Assembly (NCBI GenBank): GCA_039889245.1
Contig: JAZGVH010000002.1
Coordinates: forward strand, 3,224,001-3,288,000
Source: Dermatophilaceae bacterium Soc4.6
GTDB lineage: Bacteria > Actinomycetota > Actinomycetes > Actinomycetales > Dermatophilaceae
Length of the DNA: 64,000 nt
Direction: 5' to 3'
The translations under genes were made by a program, and so were the position numbers. The notes beneath the pieces are model-generated. The model did not search any database and had not been told where the DNA came from. It saw only the letters and a list, made by a program, of their open reading frames with translations. Position 1 is the stretch's first letter. Each line of letters opens with the position of its first letter. Positions 15,779 through 24,908 of the stretch are shown here, in pieces.

Positions 15779-17136
15779 GTCGCCGGAGGCCCGCAATCCG
15801 CGGGGAGGTCGGTGTCAGCGGGGCCCGGTCCCCTGCGGTGGCCCAGCCAGTGCATCGCCGGCGTCGCCCCCACCCCGTGGACGATCACGGACACGGCGAT
15901 GGTGAAGGCGATGACCGACCACATCCACCGTTCCTGCGCGAAGTCGGCGTGGCCGGCGGCGTACGCGAGGTAGTAGAGCGACCCGATGCCGCGCACGCCG
16001 AAGAACGCCGTGACCAGCGCCTCGGAGCGGGTGAGCGCCCCCGGCTCGCCGAGCGACCTCGGTCTGACCCGCAGCGCGACGAGCCCGGCCACCGGGCGCA
16101 CCACGAGGACCAGGGCCAGCCCGATGGCGATGCCCCGGGCGTCGAGGGCGGCGAGCAGGCCGTGCGTCATGGCCACCCCGAGCGCCAGCAGGACGAAGAG
16201 GGTGAGGAGGCGCTCGAGGCGCTCGACCACCCCGTGCATCGCCTCGTGGTAGCCGTGCGAGCGGTCGGCCGCGCGGATGGTCATGGCGCACGTGAAGGTC
16301 GCCAGGAAGCCGTAGCCACCGACCAGCTCGCTCAGCCCGTAGGACGTCAGCAGCGCCGCGACGACCAGCAGCGGGTCGCCCTGCTCGGCGAGGCGCAGCG
16401 CGGGGCGAGGCGAGCGGAAGGCCACCGCGGCGAGCGCGCGGCCCACCCCGACACCGACGGCGACGCCGAGCACGATCTGCAGCACGAGGTGCCAGCCGAG
16501 CCAGTACCCGCCCCAGGTGGCCACCGAGCCGACGCCGGCGAGCAGGATCGCGAGGTGCACGAAGGGGAAGGCGAGCCCGTCGTTGAGCCCGGCCTCCGAC
16601 GTCAGCGCGAAGCGCACCTCGTCGTCCTCGTCGACCTCGCCGTCGATGCCGAGCTCGACCTCGTCACCGACGGCGACCCGAGGACCCTCCACCTGCACGT
16701 CGGAGGCGAGGACGGGGTCGGTCGGCGCCAGGGCGGCGCCGAGGAGCACCGCCGTGGGCAGGGCCACCCCGAGGGCGGCCCAGCCGATGAGGGCCACCCC
16801 GCCGATGGTGATCGGCATCCCCACCGCCAGCAGGCGCCAGGCGGGCGACCACCGCGCCCACGAGCGCCGGTCGCGCAGGGTCAAAGGTCGGTCGAGGGCC
16901 AGGCCCACCCCCATGAGGGCCAGCAGGACCGTGAGCTCGGTGACGTGCTCGATGACCCCGCGGTGGGTCACCGGGTCGGCATCGAGCCCGCTGGTGAGGG
17001 GCGAGCGCCCGATGAGGATGCCGACGCCGACGAGGACCATCGGCGGCGACACAGGGACCCGCGACAGAGCCCGGGGGAGCACGACCGCCAGCAGCAGGGA
17101 CAGCCCGATGAGCAGGTAGATCGACGACGTCGGCAT
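15760..17136 (-). CDS. Cation:proton antiporter (CPA1-type)
   Basis: 458-aa membrane protein with about 12 TM helices, an Na+(or K+)/H+ exchanger. Conserved elements: GAALAPTDPVLASDVQV (the TDP of helix 5, about 148-164), then TSEAGLNDGLAFPFV (about 198-212) with the Asn-Asp pair that carries cation and proton, and VRGIGSLYYLAYA in the C-terminal half. An acidic stretch GIDGEVDEDDEVR between the two motifs is an atypical cytoplasmic insertion that could sense pH or charge. Start ATG 17136, 13 bases downstream of the epimerase stop, so it may be transcribed with the epimerase. Ion specificity cannot be read from the sequence. Confidence 0.88.
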   Translation of the reverse strand: MPTSSIYLLIGLSLLLAVVLPRALSRVPVSPPMVLVGVGILIGRSPLTSGLDADPVTHRGVIEHVTELTVLLALMGVGLALDRPLTLRDRRSWARWSPAWRLLAVGMPITIGGVALIGWAALGVALPTAVLLGAALAPTDPVLASDVQVEGPRVAVGDEVELGIDGEVDEDDEVRFALTSEAGLNDGLAFPFVHLAILLAGVGSVATWGGYWLGWHLVLQIVLGVAVGVGVGRALAAVAFRSPRPALRLAEQGDPLLVVAALLTSYGLSELVGGYGFLATFTCAMTIRAADRSHGYHEAMHGVVERLERLLTLFVLLALGVAMTHGLLAALDARGIAIGLALVLVVRPVAGLVALRVRPRSLGEPGALTRSEALVTAFFGVRGIGSLYYLAYAAGHADFAQERWMWSVIAFTIAVSVIVHGVGATPAMHWLGHRRGPGPADTDLPADCGPPATGTTGA

Positions 17137-17149
17137 GGGCGCTGGCCGG

Positions 17150-18037
17150 TCAGGCCTGCGACGACGAGTGCGCGGACGCGTCGCGGGCGGCACGCCAGGT
17201 GGTGCCGATCCCGTCGACGAGGGCGACGCGGGGCGCCCAGCCGACCGTGGTGGCGGCGAGCGACACGTCGAGCCAGGTGCGCGACACGTCGAAGGAGCGC
17301 GACTCCTCGTGCACCACCTCGACATCACCGGCGACCTGTCGGACGGCGTCGAGCAGCTCACCCAGGGTGGTGCCCCGACCCGAGCCGACGTTGATCACCC
17401 GCGGGGGCGCCGCTGTCGAGGCCACGGTCGCGACGGCGCGGGCGATGTCGTCGATGTAGACGTAGTCGCGGGCGGTGTCGAGCGACCCGAAGACGCGCAG
17501 CGGCTCCCCCCGCCCCACCGCGGCGAGCCAGTGCGCCACCACCCCCTGGCCGGGGGCGACCGGCTGCCCCGGGCCGTAGGCGTTGGCGATCCGGATGACG
17601 ACGGACCCGTCGCGGGCCAGCACCCGGCGCTCTGCCGCCAGCTTGCTGCGGCCGTAGGCACCCGAGGGCGCACAGGGGCTGTCCTCGGCGAAGGGCGCCG
17701 GCTCGGTGACGTCGTAGACGGTCCCCCCGGACGACAGGAAGACCACCCGGGCGGTGGACCCGGCGTCGTCGAGGGCCTGCAGCAGACCCGACAGCGCCGC
17801 GTCGTCGGCCGCCACGAGGTCCGGTCGGGTCTCGGCGAGCGCAGGGTTTATGCTCGCAGCCGTCCAGACGACCGTCTCCACCTCGCGGATCCCGGGGGCC
17901 AGGCTCCCGTCGCCGCCTACCGCAGGAGTGCCCCGCGTGAATGCCACCGTCGTCAGACCCTGGGTCGCTGCGGCGTCCACGACCGCCCTGCCGATGAATC
18001 CGGTGGCGCCGACCACCGCGATGCGAGAGCGCGTCAC
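17150..18037 (-). CDS. NAD-dependent epimerase/dehydratase
   Basis: 295-aa extended short-chain dehydrogenase acting on nucleotide sugars. Start GTG 18037. NAD-binding VGATGFIGRAV (about 7-17), then VVFLSSGGTVYD (catalytic Ser/Thr region near 105), and the catalytic pair YGRSK (YxxxK, about 135-139). DYVYIDDIARAV and INVGSGRGTTLGEL are the usual later motifs for UDP-glucose 4-epimerase-like enzymes. It starts 45 bases from the divergent glycosyltransferase, suggesting a shared promoter region and a joint role in making a surface glycan. Exact sugar unknown. Confidence 0.88.
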   Translation of the reverse strand: MTRSRIAVVGATGFIGRAVVDAAATQGLTTVAFTRGTPAVGGDGSLAPGIREVETVVWTAASINPALAETRPDLVAADDAALSGLLQALDDAGSTARVVFLSSGGTVYDVTEPAPFAEDSPCAPSGAYGRSKLAAERRVLARDGSVVIRIANAYGPGQPVAPGQGVVAHWLAAVGRGEPLRVFGSLDTARDYVYIDDIARAVATVASTAAPPRVINVGSGRGTTLGELLDAVRQVAGDVEVVHEESRSFDVSRTWLDVSLAATTVGWAPRVALVDGIGTTWRAARDASAHSSSQA

Positions 18038-18082
18038 GAGCGTTGTCCTCCAGTGCTTGGTCGGGCCCGGACTCGGTGTCGG

Positions 18083-19273
18083 ATGACGCGGCCACGGCTG
18101 CTCGTGCTGGCCTCGACCTTTCCCGCGCAGGCCCACGACGGCACTCCGGGCTTCGTGCTCGATCTGGCCCAGCAGGAGGCCGAGGCCTTCGAGACGACCG
18201 TCATCGTACCGTCCGTGCCCGGAGCCACGGCGCGCCAGCGGATCGGCGAGGTGCAGGTCATCCGGTTCCGCTACTTCCCGCGCCGGTGGGAGGACCTCGC
18301 CGACGGTGCCATCCTCGAGAACCTGCGCGCACGCCCCTCGCGCTGGCTGCAGGTGGTGCCCTTCGTCGTCGCGGAGTGGCTGGCGCTGCGGCGCGAGGTG
18401 CGGCGGCAGTCGCCCGACGTGCTCCACGTGCACTGGCTCGTGCCGCAGGGCGTGGCCGCGCTCGGGGCGATGCGGCAGGTGCCGTCCGTGGTCACGACCC
18501 TGGGCGGTGACCTCTACGGCCTGCGCGACCCGGTCTCCACCGCCCTCAAGCGGCTGGTCGTGCGCCGGGCCGCCGCGGTGACGGCGATGAACGAGGACAT
18601 GCGCGCCCAGCTGGTCGGCCTCGGGGCCGCCCCGGCGGACGCCCACGTCATGCCGATGGGCGCCGACCTGTCGACCATCCGCGCCGAGGCGGCCGAGGTG
18701 GCGCGGGTGCCGGGCCAGGTGCTCTTCGTCGGGCGGCTCGTGGAGAAGAAGGGCCTGCGGCACCTGCTCGCCGCGCTGCCGCTCCTGGCCGACCTCGACC
18801 TGCGGGTGCGGGTCGTCGGCGACGGACCACTGAGGGCCGAGCTCGAGGCGTCGGCGCGCGGTCTGCCCGTCACCTTCCTCGGAGCCCTGGGCCGGGGCGA
18901 GCTGGCCCGCGAGTACGCCGCCAGCGCCCTCATGGTGGTGCCGAGCACCCGGGCCGCGTCGGGTGACCAGGACGGTCTGCCGGTCGCGCTGCTCGAGGCC
19001 ATGGGGGTCGGCACGCCCATCGTGGCCAGCGACCTGCCGGGACTCAACGAGGTGGTGCTCGAGGGGCACACCGGTCTGCTCGTGCAGGCGGGCGACGAGC
19101 CCGGGCTCGCGGCAGCGGTGCGCTCCCTCGTCGCCGACCCCGACCGCGCCGAGCGGCTCGGCGAGGCAGCCCGCGAGCTCTCGGAGTCGCTCTCCGTCGA
19201 CGCCGTGGGCCGCCGCTACCGCGACCTGCTGACCTCGCTCGTCGGTGCGGAAGGGCGCGGCCCGGGCCGTTAG
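18083..19273 (+). CDS. Glycosyltransferase family 4 (GT-B)
   Basis: 396-aa cytoplasmic/membrane-associated GT-B glycosyltransferase. Start ATG 18083. The N-terminal acceptor domain begins RLLVLASTFPAQAHDGTPGFV with a glycine/His-rich acceptor loop and LHVHWLVPQGV (about 110); the C-terminal donor domain contains LFVGRLVEKKGL (about 214) and VVPSTRAASGDQDGLP with ALLEAMGVGTPIVASD, where the E-x7-E-type donor motif carries Glu in GLPVALLEA. First gene of a plus-strand run with a UPF0104 membrane protein (41-base gap) and a methyltransferase, typical of polysaccharide or glycolipid assembly. Confidence 0.9.
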   Translation: MTRPRLLVLASTFPAQAHDGTPGFVLDLAQQEAEAFETTVIVPSVPGATARQRIGEVQVIRFRYFPRRWEDLADGAILENLRARPSRWLQVVPFVVAEWLALRREVRRQSPDVLHVHWLVPQGVAALGAMRQVPSVVTTLGGDLYGLRDPVSTALKRLVVRRAAAVTAMNEDMRAQLVGLGAAPADAHVMPMGADLSTIRAEAAEVARVPGQVLFVGRLVEKKGLRHLLAALPLLADLDLRVRVVGDGPLRAELEASARGLPVTFLGALGRGELAREYAASALMVVPSTRAASGDQDGLPVALLEAMGVGTPIVASDLPGLNEVVLEGHTGLLVQAGDEPGLAAAVRSLVADPDRAERLGEAARELSESLSVDAVGRRYRDLLTSLVGAEGRGPGR

Positions 19274-19314
19274 GGTGGCCCGAAACGTACCCCCTGCTTC
19301 GAGAGTGAGACCCC

Positions 19315-20310
19315 GTGCCGGACCCGAAGGCGGAGCCCCCAGCCGTCGACGCGTCTGAGGACCCGTCGCCCGTCGCGGGGCAGCCCGCCTGGCGCCGCAA
19401 CGCGAGCCGGGCCCTGATGCTGGTCGTGCTGGTGGCTCTGGTGTGGGCGGTGGCGAAGAACCGCGCCTCCTTCTCCTCCACCCTCGTGCGGGTGGGGCCC
19501 ACGGGCATCGCGCTGAGCGCGGCTGCGGCCGTCCTCGGGGTCCTGTGCAACGGCCTGATGTGGCACAGCGTCATGGGCGGGGTCGGCATCACCCTGCGCC
19601 GCAGCGACGCCCTGCGGGTCTTCTTCGTCAGCCAGCTGGGGAAGTACCTCCCCGGCTCGGTCTGGCCGATCGTGCTCCAGATGGAGGCGGCCCGCGAGCG
19701 AGGGGCCAGCCGGCGCACGATGCTGGCGGGCAACCTCATCAACCTCGCCATCGGCCTCGCGACCGGGCTCGTGCTCGCGGCCGCGACCTTGCCCTTCGCC
19801 TCACCCGATGCTCTTCGACGGTACTGGTGGGCGCTCGCCGCGGCCCCCCTGGTCGTCGTCGTCGCCCTGCCCAAGACGCTGCCTGCCCTGCTCGACCGGG
19901 TGCTGCGGATGCTGCACCGCGAGCCCCTCGGGGTCACCCTCGACCCCGGCGCCGCGCTGCGGTCGGCCGGGTGGTCCCTGCTCTCGTGGGTCTTCCTCGG
20001 GCTGCACCTCACCGTGCTGGTCGCCTACGCCGGAGCGACCCCGTCGGTGGGGCTGGTGCTGCTGTGCGTCGGGGGTGTCGGGCTCGCCGTCACGGCCGGG
20101 GTGCTCTTCATCCCGTCGCCCGCGGGAGCGGGGATCCGCGAGGTGGCCCTCGGCTTCATCCTCGGGGCGGTCCTCGGCTCGGGCGCCGTCGTGGTGGTGG
20201 TCGTCGCCTCGCGGGTGCTGCTGATCCTCGTCGACGCCGTCCTCGCGGGCGCGGCTGCGCTCGTGGGCGGCCTGCGGGCGCGTCACCGCCGCCTGCAGGA
20301 GTCCCTGTGA
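19315..20310 (+). CDS. UPF0104/lysylphosphatidylglycerol-synthase-like TM protein
   Basis: 331-aa integral membrane protein, start GTG 19315, with an acidic disordered N-terminus (about 25 residues) and about eight TM helices. Features of the MprF-like/UPF0104 flippase domain: FFVSQLGKYLPGSVWPI (about 102-118, the conserved LGKYLPG) and FIPSPAGAGIREVALG (about 265). Such proteins are thought to move lipid-linked molecules across the membrane. It follows the glycosyltransferase closely and could export a glycosylated lipid. Not the aminoacyl transferase itself: no such domain is attached. Confidence 0.85.
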   Translation: MPDPKAEPPAVDASEDPSPVAGQPAWRRNASRALMLVVLVALVWAVAKNRASFSSTLVRVGPTGIALSAAAAVLGVLCNGLMWHSVMGGVGITLRRSDALRVFFVSQLGKYLPGSVWPIVLQMEAARERGASRRTMLAGNLINLAIGLATGLVLAAATLPFASPDALRRYWWALAAAPLVVVVALPKTLPALLDRVLRMLHREPLGVTLDPGAALRSAGWSLLSWVFLGLHLTVLVAYAGATPSVGLVLLCVGGVGLAVTAGVLFIPSPAGAGIREVALGFILGAVLGSGAVVVVVVASRVLLILVDAVLAGAAALVGGLRARHRRLQESL

Positions 20311-20321
20311 CGACCTCCTGA

Positions 20322-20373
20322 GACCCGATACGGCGCCCTACGACCCGATACGACCCCATCGACCCCATACGAC
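20322..20373. repeat. Degenerate tandem repeats before the methyltransferase
   Basis: GACCCGATACG occurs at 20322-20332 and 20342-20352, followed by the shorter variants GACCCCATCG and GACCCCATACG up to 20373. The block fills the gap between two genes and ends at the AGGAGG ribosome site of the methyltransferase. Similar in style to the decamers after nuoN. Confidence 0.6.
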
Positions 20374-20386
20374 GAGGAGGACCGGC

Positions 20387-21097
20387 ATGGACGGCCACGG
20401 TTGGCAGCCCACGAAGTACGTCGAGCGTCGAGGCACCCTGCGGGCGGGGGCGGTCTCCCCGGCCTCACGGCTGATGGCCGACCTCGTCGCCGAGTTCTAC
20501 GCCACCTCGCTGCCAGAGAACGCCCATGGTGACCTGCTCGACCTCGGGTGCGGACAGGCGCCCCTCTACGGCACCTACCGCTCGCGGGTCTCCTCCGTGA
20601 CGACCGGCGACTGGAAGGCCGGCCCGCACGTCGACCACGTCACCGACCTGACGGCGCCACTGTCCTTCGACGACGCGGCCTTCGACACGGTGATCCTCTC
20701 CGACGTCCTCGAGCACCTGCCGAACCCCGCGCTCGTGCTCAGTGAGGCCCATCGGCTGCTGCGTCCGGGAGGCACGCTCCTGGTCAACGTGCCCTTCCTC
20801 TACGGGATCCACGAGGCGCCCTACGACTTCCACCGCTACACCGAGTTCGCCCTGCGCAAGATGATCGACGACGCGGGTCTGACCCTCGTCGAGATCGAGC
20901 CGCTCGGTGGCCTGCTCGAGGTGCTCTCCGACCTGGTCGGCAAGGGCATGACCGTGGTGCCCGGGCTCGGCTCCCTGATGGCCGCCCTCGTGCACCGGCT
21001 GACGTGGATGGTGCACAGCTCACCCGTCGGTGCGGCGCTGCGCTCCCGCACGGCCGCCTTCACGCCGTCGGGCTACGCCCTGGTCGCCCGCCGCTGA
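20387..21097 (+). CDS. Class I SAM-dependent methyltransferase
   Basis: 236-aa soluble methyltransferase. Motif I is LLDLGCGQAPLYGTY (about 46-60), motif II region SVTTGDW, post-motif VILSDVLEHLPNP (about 103-115) and LLRPGGTLLVNVPFLYGIHE (about 124-143); the latter plus YDFHRYTEFALRKM resembles methyltransferases of glycan or quinone pathways. A good ribosome site (GAGGAGGACC) precedes ATG 20387. Position after a glycosyltransferase and membrane protein suggests it decorates the same glycan or lipid; substrate not determinable. Confidence 0.85.
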   Translation: MDGHGWQPTKYVERRGTLRAGAVSPASRLMADLVAEFYATSLPENAHGDLLDLGCGQAPLYGTYRSRVSSVTTGDWKAGPHVDHVTDLTAPLSFDDAAFDTVILSDVLEHLPNPALVLSEAHRLLRPGGTLLVNVPFLYGIHEAPYDFHRYTEFALRKMIDDAGLTLVEIEPLGGLLEVLSDLVGKGMTVVPGLGSLMAALVHRLTWMVHSSPVGAALRSRTAAFTPSGYALVARR

Positions 21098-21129
21098 GGC
21101 GGCGGTCACCGGGACTCCGCATGCACGAG

Positions 21130-21160
21130 CGGGGCGCCCTCCCCGTGGGAGGGCGCCCCG
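21130..21160. terminator. Bidirectional terminator hairpin
   Basis: Perfect 14-base inverted repeat: arm 21130-21143, loop CGT (21144-21146), arm 21147-21160. It lies between convergent genes (methyltransferase ending at 21097 and protease ending at 21191). The very stable GC stem with a 3-base loop is one of the best terminators in the window. Confidence 0.9.
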
Positions 21161-21190
21161 CCGTCGTGCGGTGGTGCGTGCTGCTGGGTG

Positions 21191-23206
21191 CTACTTCTTG
21201 GCGCTGACCGCGGCGAGGAAGGCCGGGTTGGGCACCCCGATGCCGGTCACCGGGTCCCACCCGGGCGCGGTCGCCAGGCTGGAGTCCTGGTCGAAGGTGC
21301 GCACGAAGTAGGACAGGCCGTTGGTGGGGTCGATCCCGTTGACGTTGTTGACCCGCACGACACCCTTTATGCCGTTGGCCGTGCGGTGCGTGACGTCGGT
21401 GATCGTCGCCTTCGGCGCCTTGTAGAGCAGCGGGTTGGCCCAGCCGAAGCCGGTGCCGGCGCTCTGGTTGGCGAGGGCCATCATGCCGGCGAGCAGGGGC
21501 GAGGCGAGGCTGGTGCCGCCGATGCGGTACTCGCCGTAGTGCACGCCGTCCGGGAAGGTCTGGGTCTGCCCGATCAGCATGCCGGTGTTGGGGTCGGCGT
21601 CCATCGCGATGTCGGGCACGGCGCGTCCGGGGGGCGCCGTCGTCGGGACGACGCCGTTCTGGAAGGCCGGCTGGTTGAACAGCGCCGAGTAGCCGCCGCC
21701 CGCGCCGTAGAGGAAGCCAGTGTCAAGCCAGCGCTTGCCGTTCGTGGACAGGGCCGCGCTGTGCGTGCCCCAGCCGGTCTGGGCCGAGATGCTGCCGGAG
21801 GTGATGCCGGTCGAGGTGCCGCCGGCGGCCGTGGCATACGGGTCGGAGGCGGGGTAGTCGACCTGCTTGATGCCGGTCCTGGCCAGCTCGTCGCCGCTGT
21901 CGCCCGACGAGAACAGGAAGGTGATGCCCTGCGTGGCGCCCTGCAGGAAGACCTGCTCGTAGGCGGCGACGCTGGCAGCGGACTCGTTGCTCTCGAGGTC
22001 GCTCCACGAGTTGGTGACGATGGTGGCCTGGTTGTCGTCGACGACACGCCCGAGGGTCTCGAGGAAGTCGCTGTCGAAGCACGACGCCGAGGCGTAGTAC
22101 TTAATCTTGGCGGCCGGGGCCATGGCGTGCACGGCCTCGACGTCGAGGGTCTCCTCGCCCGACCAGCCGCTGGGGCCGCAGGCGGCCTGGTGGGTGAACG
22201 CGGGCGGGAAGGACTGGGTCAGCTGCCCCGGCGCGTAGGACCCGTCGCCGTGCTGCGAGGCGTAGGTGTTGGCGTCGCGGGCGATGAACTGCCAGGCGTA
22301 GGCGTCGGTGATGGCGACGGTGACCCCGGCCCCGTTGAGGGCCGAGTTGCCCTCGTAGGCGGCGCGGAACGACGGGCCCGTGTAGCCGCAGGGGGCGTAG
22401 GGGAGGGTCTGGCCGCCGAACTTCGGCAGAGGGGTCCGGAAGTCGGCCTGGTAGGTCGCCAGAGGGGTGCCGAAGCTGATCGCGCAGGGGCGGCCGTTCT
22501 GGAAGGCCGCGGGGGGCGTCGCGTTGGGGTCGGCCGTGCGGCGCGTGACCGCGGGGGCGTCGCCGGTGGCGCCCGGGACGACGTGCTGGGGGGCCTTGGT
22601 CGTGACCGTCGTGTCGAGGCCCGTGACCGTGAGCACCGAGGCGCCGACAGCGGCGGGCAGGGTGACGGCGCTCGAGTTGGCGGTGACCGTCTGGCCGTCG
22701 TGGCGGTAGGTCGCGAGGCTGGTGCCGAACGCGGCGCCCAACTGGGCGCGGGTACCGGTGGCCGAGACGTAGCGGCGGTTCTTCTCGACGCCGGTGACCG
22801 CGAGGCCCTGCGACCGCAGGTAGGACGAGACCGCGTCCGCGCTGGCCGCGGTCGGCGCGAAGGTGGCGTCGTACTGCGCCGTCGTGAGCCAGTGGTGGTA
22901 CTGCGCCGAGGCCGGGTCGGACAGGCTCGCGACCGTGGCTTTCAGGGCCGCGATCCCACCGCGAGGAGCGAGATAGACACGGACCGACTGCGGGGCTGCC
23001 GCCTTGGTGGTCGTCGAGTCGCTCGCCTGCTTCTCGGCGTGCGCGAGCCAGCGAGGCGTCGAGCCGGCGAGGGTCGCGCGAGCGCTACCCCCGTTGCTCG
23101 AGGGGGCACCGGCGGCGAGCGCGGAGGGGGTGAGCGACAGGCCGAGCGTGCCGAGCGCTGCGGCGCACGTCAGAGCGAGTGCCCGACGAGGGATGGCTGA
23201 GGTCAT
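21191..23206 (-). CDS. Secreted S53 family peptidase (sedolisin/kumamolisin type)
   Basis: 671-aa secreted serine-carboxyl protease, usually acid-active. Start ATG 23206. Sec signal peptide (residues 1-32, ending in SALAAGA), an activation-type prodomain (about 70-220, with LSDPASAQYHHWLT and FAPTAASADAV), then the catalytic domain. Catalytic Glu and Asp are in SGEETLDVEA (about 345-354), the oxyanion Asp region in IVTNSWSDLES or SSGDSG, and nucleophile Ser in GGTSLASPLLAG (about 565). The C-terminal Ca2+ site is GWDPVTGIGVPNP. The domain set is complete and typical. Lone gene, convergent with the previous operon and separated from it by a strong terminator; exported protein scavenging or remodelling role inferred. 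Confidence 0.92.
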   Translation of the reverse strand: MTSAIPRRALALTCAAALGTLGLSLTPSALAAGAPSSNGGSARATLAGSTPRWLAHAEKQASDSTTTKAAAPQSVRVYLAPRGGIAALKATVASLSDPASAQYHHWLTTAQYDATFAPTAASADAVSSYLRSQGLAVTGVEKNRRYVSATGTRAQLGAAFGTSLATYRHDGQTVTANSSAVTLPAAVGASVLTVTGLDTTVTTKAPQHVVPGATGDAPAVTRRTADPNATPPAAFQNGRPCAISFGTPLATYQADFRTPLPKFGGQTLPYAPCGYTGPSFRAAYEGNSALNGAGVTVAITDAYAWQFIARDANTYASQHGDGSYAPGQLTQSFPPAFTHQAACGPSGWSGEETLDVEAVHAMAPAAKIKYYASASCFDSDFLETLGRVVDDNQATIVTNSWSDLESNESAASVAAYEQVFLQGATQGITFLFSSGDSGDELARTGIKQVDYPASDPYATAAGGTSTGITSGSISAQTGWGTHSAALSTNGKRWLDTGFLYGAGGGYSALFNQPAFQNGVVPTTAPPGRAVPDIAMDADPNTGMLIGQTQTFPDGVHYGEYRIGGTSLASPLLAGMMALANQSAGTGFGWANPLLYKAPKATITDVTHRTANGIKGVVRVNNVNGIDPTNGLSYFVRTFDQDSSLATAPGWDPVTGIGVPNPAFLAAVSAKK

Positions 23207-23389
23207 GGACGTCCTCTGGTGGGGTCCGGGCCACGGGATGCGGTGAACATCCTTCGGCACCTGGACGGATCTGGTGGAGTTCTTGCACCGTAGATCGCCA
23301 TGGACGGTGATGCTGAGGGGTTTGGCCTGTGAGTCGTCGGGCAACTTGCTGAGAGCTGGCTGGAAGTTCAGACGAGCACCCTCGTGTCG

Positions 23390-24883
23390 TCAACGATGGT
23401 TGCGCCAGGCCCGCTCGAAGGGTAGGCGCCACGCGTGCGGCGCGACCAGCTGGTGGACGGCGTTGGGGCCCCAGCTGCCCGGGGGGTAGGGCTTGACGGC
23501 AGGAGGGTTGTCCAGCAGCGGGATCGAGCGGCCCCACAGCGACTCGATGCCCTCCGCGGTGGTGAACAGCGTGTGGTCCCCCCGCATGGCGTCGAGGATC
23601 AGGCGCTCGTAGGCCTCGAGGACCGCCCCTGCGTGCTCGGTCTCCCGGGTGGAGAACTGCAGCGACAGCTTGTCGAGCTTCATCCCCGGGCCGGGGCGCT
23701 TGCCGTAGAAGGAGAGCGACACCTTCGACTCGTCGGCGAGGTCGAAGGTCAGGTGGTCGGGGCCCTGGGTGCCCACGCCGGAGTCGGCCGGGAACATCGA
23801 CTTGGGCGCCTCTCGGAAGGCGATCGAGATGATGCGCTGGCCCTCGGCCAGCCGCTTGCCGGTGCGCAGGTAGAACGGCACGCCCGCCCAGCGCCAGTTG
23901 TCGATGTGGCACTTCAGGGCGATGAACGTCTCGGTGTCGCTGTCGCGGGCGACGCCCTCCTCGTCGCGGTAGCCGGTGTACTGCCCACGCACGACGTCGG
24001 AGGGCTCGATCGGCAGCAGCGAGCGGAAGACCTTGTTCTTCTCCTCGCTGATCGCCCGCGGCTCCAGAGCGGTCGGAGGCTCCATCGCGACGAACGCGAG
24101 GACCTGGAAGAGGTGGGTGACCACCATGTCCTTGTAGGCACCGGTGGACTCGTAGAACCCCGCCCGCCGGTCGAGCCCGAGCGTCTCGGGGATGTCGATC
24201 TGCACGTGGTCGATGAAGTTGCGGCTCCAGATCGGCTCGAACAGCCCGTTGGCGAAACGGAAAGCGAGGATGTTCTGCGCTGCTTCCTTTCCCAGGAAGT
24301 GGTCGATCCGGAATATCTGGCTCTCGTCGAAGGTCTCGTGCACCTGGTCGTTGAGCAGGATGGCGCTCTCGAGGTCGGTGCCGAACGGCTTCTCCATGAC
24401 CACGCGCGAGCGCGCCACGAGCCCGGCGTCGCGCAGGGTCTGGATGACCACGGGCGCCGCCTTGGGGGGCACGCTGAGGTAGTGCAGACGGCGGGTGTGG
24501 GGGCCCAGGCCCGCCTCGGCCGCCTCGACTGCGGCCCGCAGCCCGTCGGGCCCGGCCGTCGTGGGCACGTAGAAGAGCCTGGTGGCGAAGTCGTCCCACT
24601 GCTCGGGGGTCAGCGTCAGGTTGCCGAACTCCTCGACCGCCTGCTGGGCGAAGGCCCGGAAGCCGTCGTCGTCGAGGTCCTCGAGCGAGGTGCCCACGAC
24701 GCGGATGTCGGGCGCCAGCGCCGACAGCGCCAGGTGGGCCATGCCCGGGAGGAGCTTGCGCCGGGCGAGGTCACCCGTGGCCCCGAAGAGGACGATCACG
24801 TGGGGCTCGATGCCGTCCTTCACTCCGCGGCGGGGTCGGGCCGAGGGCGAAGGGTAGGAGATCGTCTGCGCGGAGTCGGTCAT
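23390..24883 (-). CDS. zwf: Glucose-6-phosphate 1-dehydrogenase
   Basis: 497-aa enzyme oxidising glucose 6-phosphate to 6-phosphogluconolactone with NADP+, the entry to the pentose phosphate pathway. Coenzyme motif LFGATGDLARRKLLP (32-46), substrate/active-site RIDHFLGKEAAQNI (about 195-208, catalytic His in DHFLGKE), and EKPFGTDLESA. The C-terminus keeps TTAEGIESLWG and WGPNAVHQLVAP. Length is normal. In many actinobacteria zwf sits in a tal-pgi-zwf-opcA cluster; here it stands alone between a protease and a small membrane protein, so it may be a second, isolated copy. A shorter start inside the first 20 Ser/Pro-rich residues cannot be excluded. Confidence 0.95.
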   Translation of the reverse strand: MTDSAQTISYPSPSARPRRGVKDGIEPHVIVLFGATGDLARRKLLPGMAHLALSALAPDIRVVGTSLEDLDDDGFRAFAQQAVEEFGNLTLTPEQWDDFATRLFYVPTTAGPDGLRAAVEAAEAGLGPHTRRLHYLSVPPKAAPVVIQTLRDAGLVARSRVVMEKPFGTDLESAILLNDQVHETFDESQIFRIDHFLGKEAAQNILAFRFANGLFEPIWSRNFIDHVQIDIPETLGLDRRAGFYESTGAYKDMVVTHLFQVLAFVAMEPPTALEPRAISEEKNKVFRSLLPIEPSDVVRGQYTGYRDEEGVARDSDTETFIALKCHIDNWRWAGVPFYLRTGKRLAEGQRIISIAFREAPKSMFPADSGVGTQGPDHLTFDLADESKVSLSFYGKRPGPGMKLDKLSLQFSTRETEHAGAVLEAYERLILDAMRGDHTLFTTAEGIESLWGRSIPLLDNPPAVKPYPPGSWGPNAVHQLVAPHAWRLPFERAWRNHR

Positions 24884-24908
24884 GGGCCGATCCTCGCACC
24901 ATCTCGGA

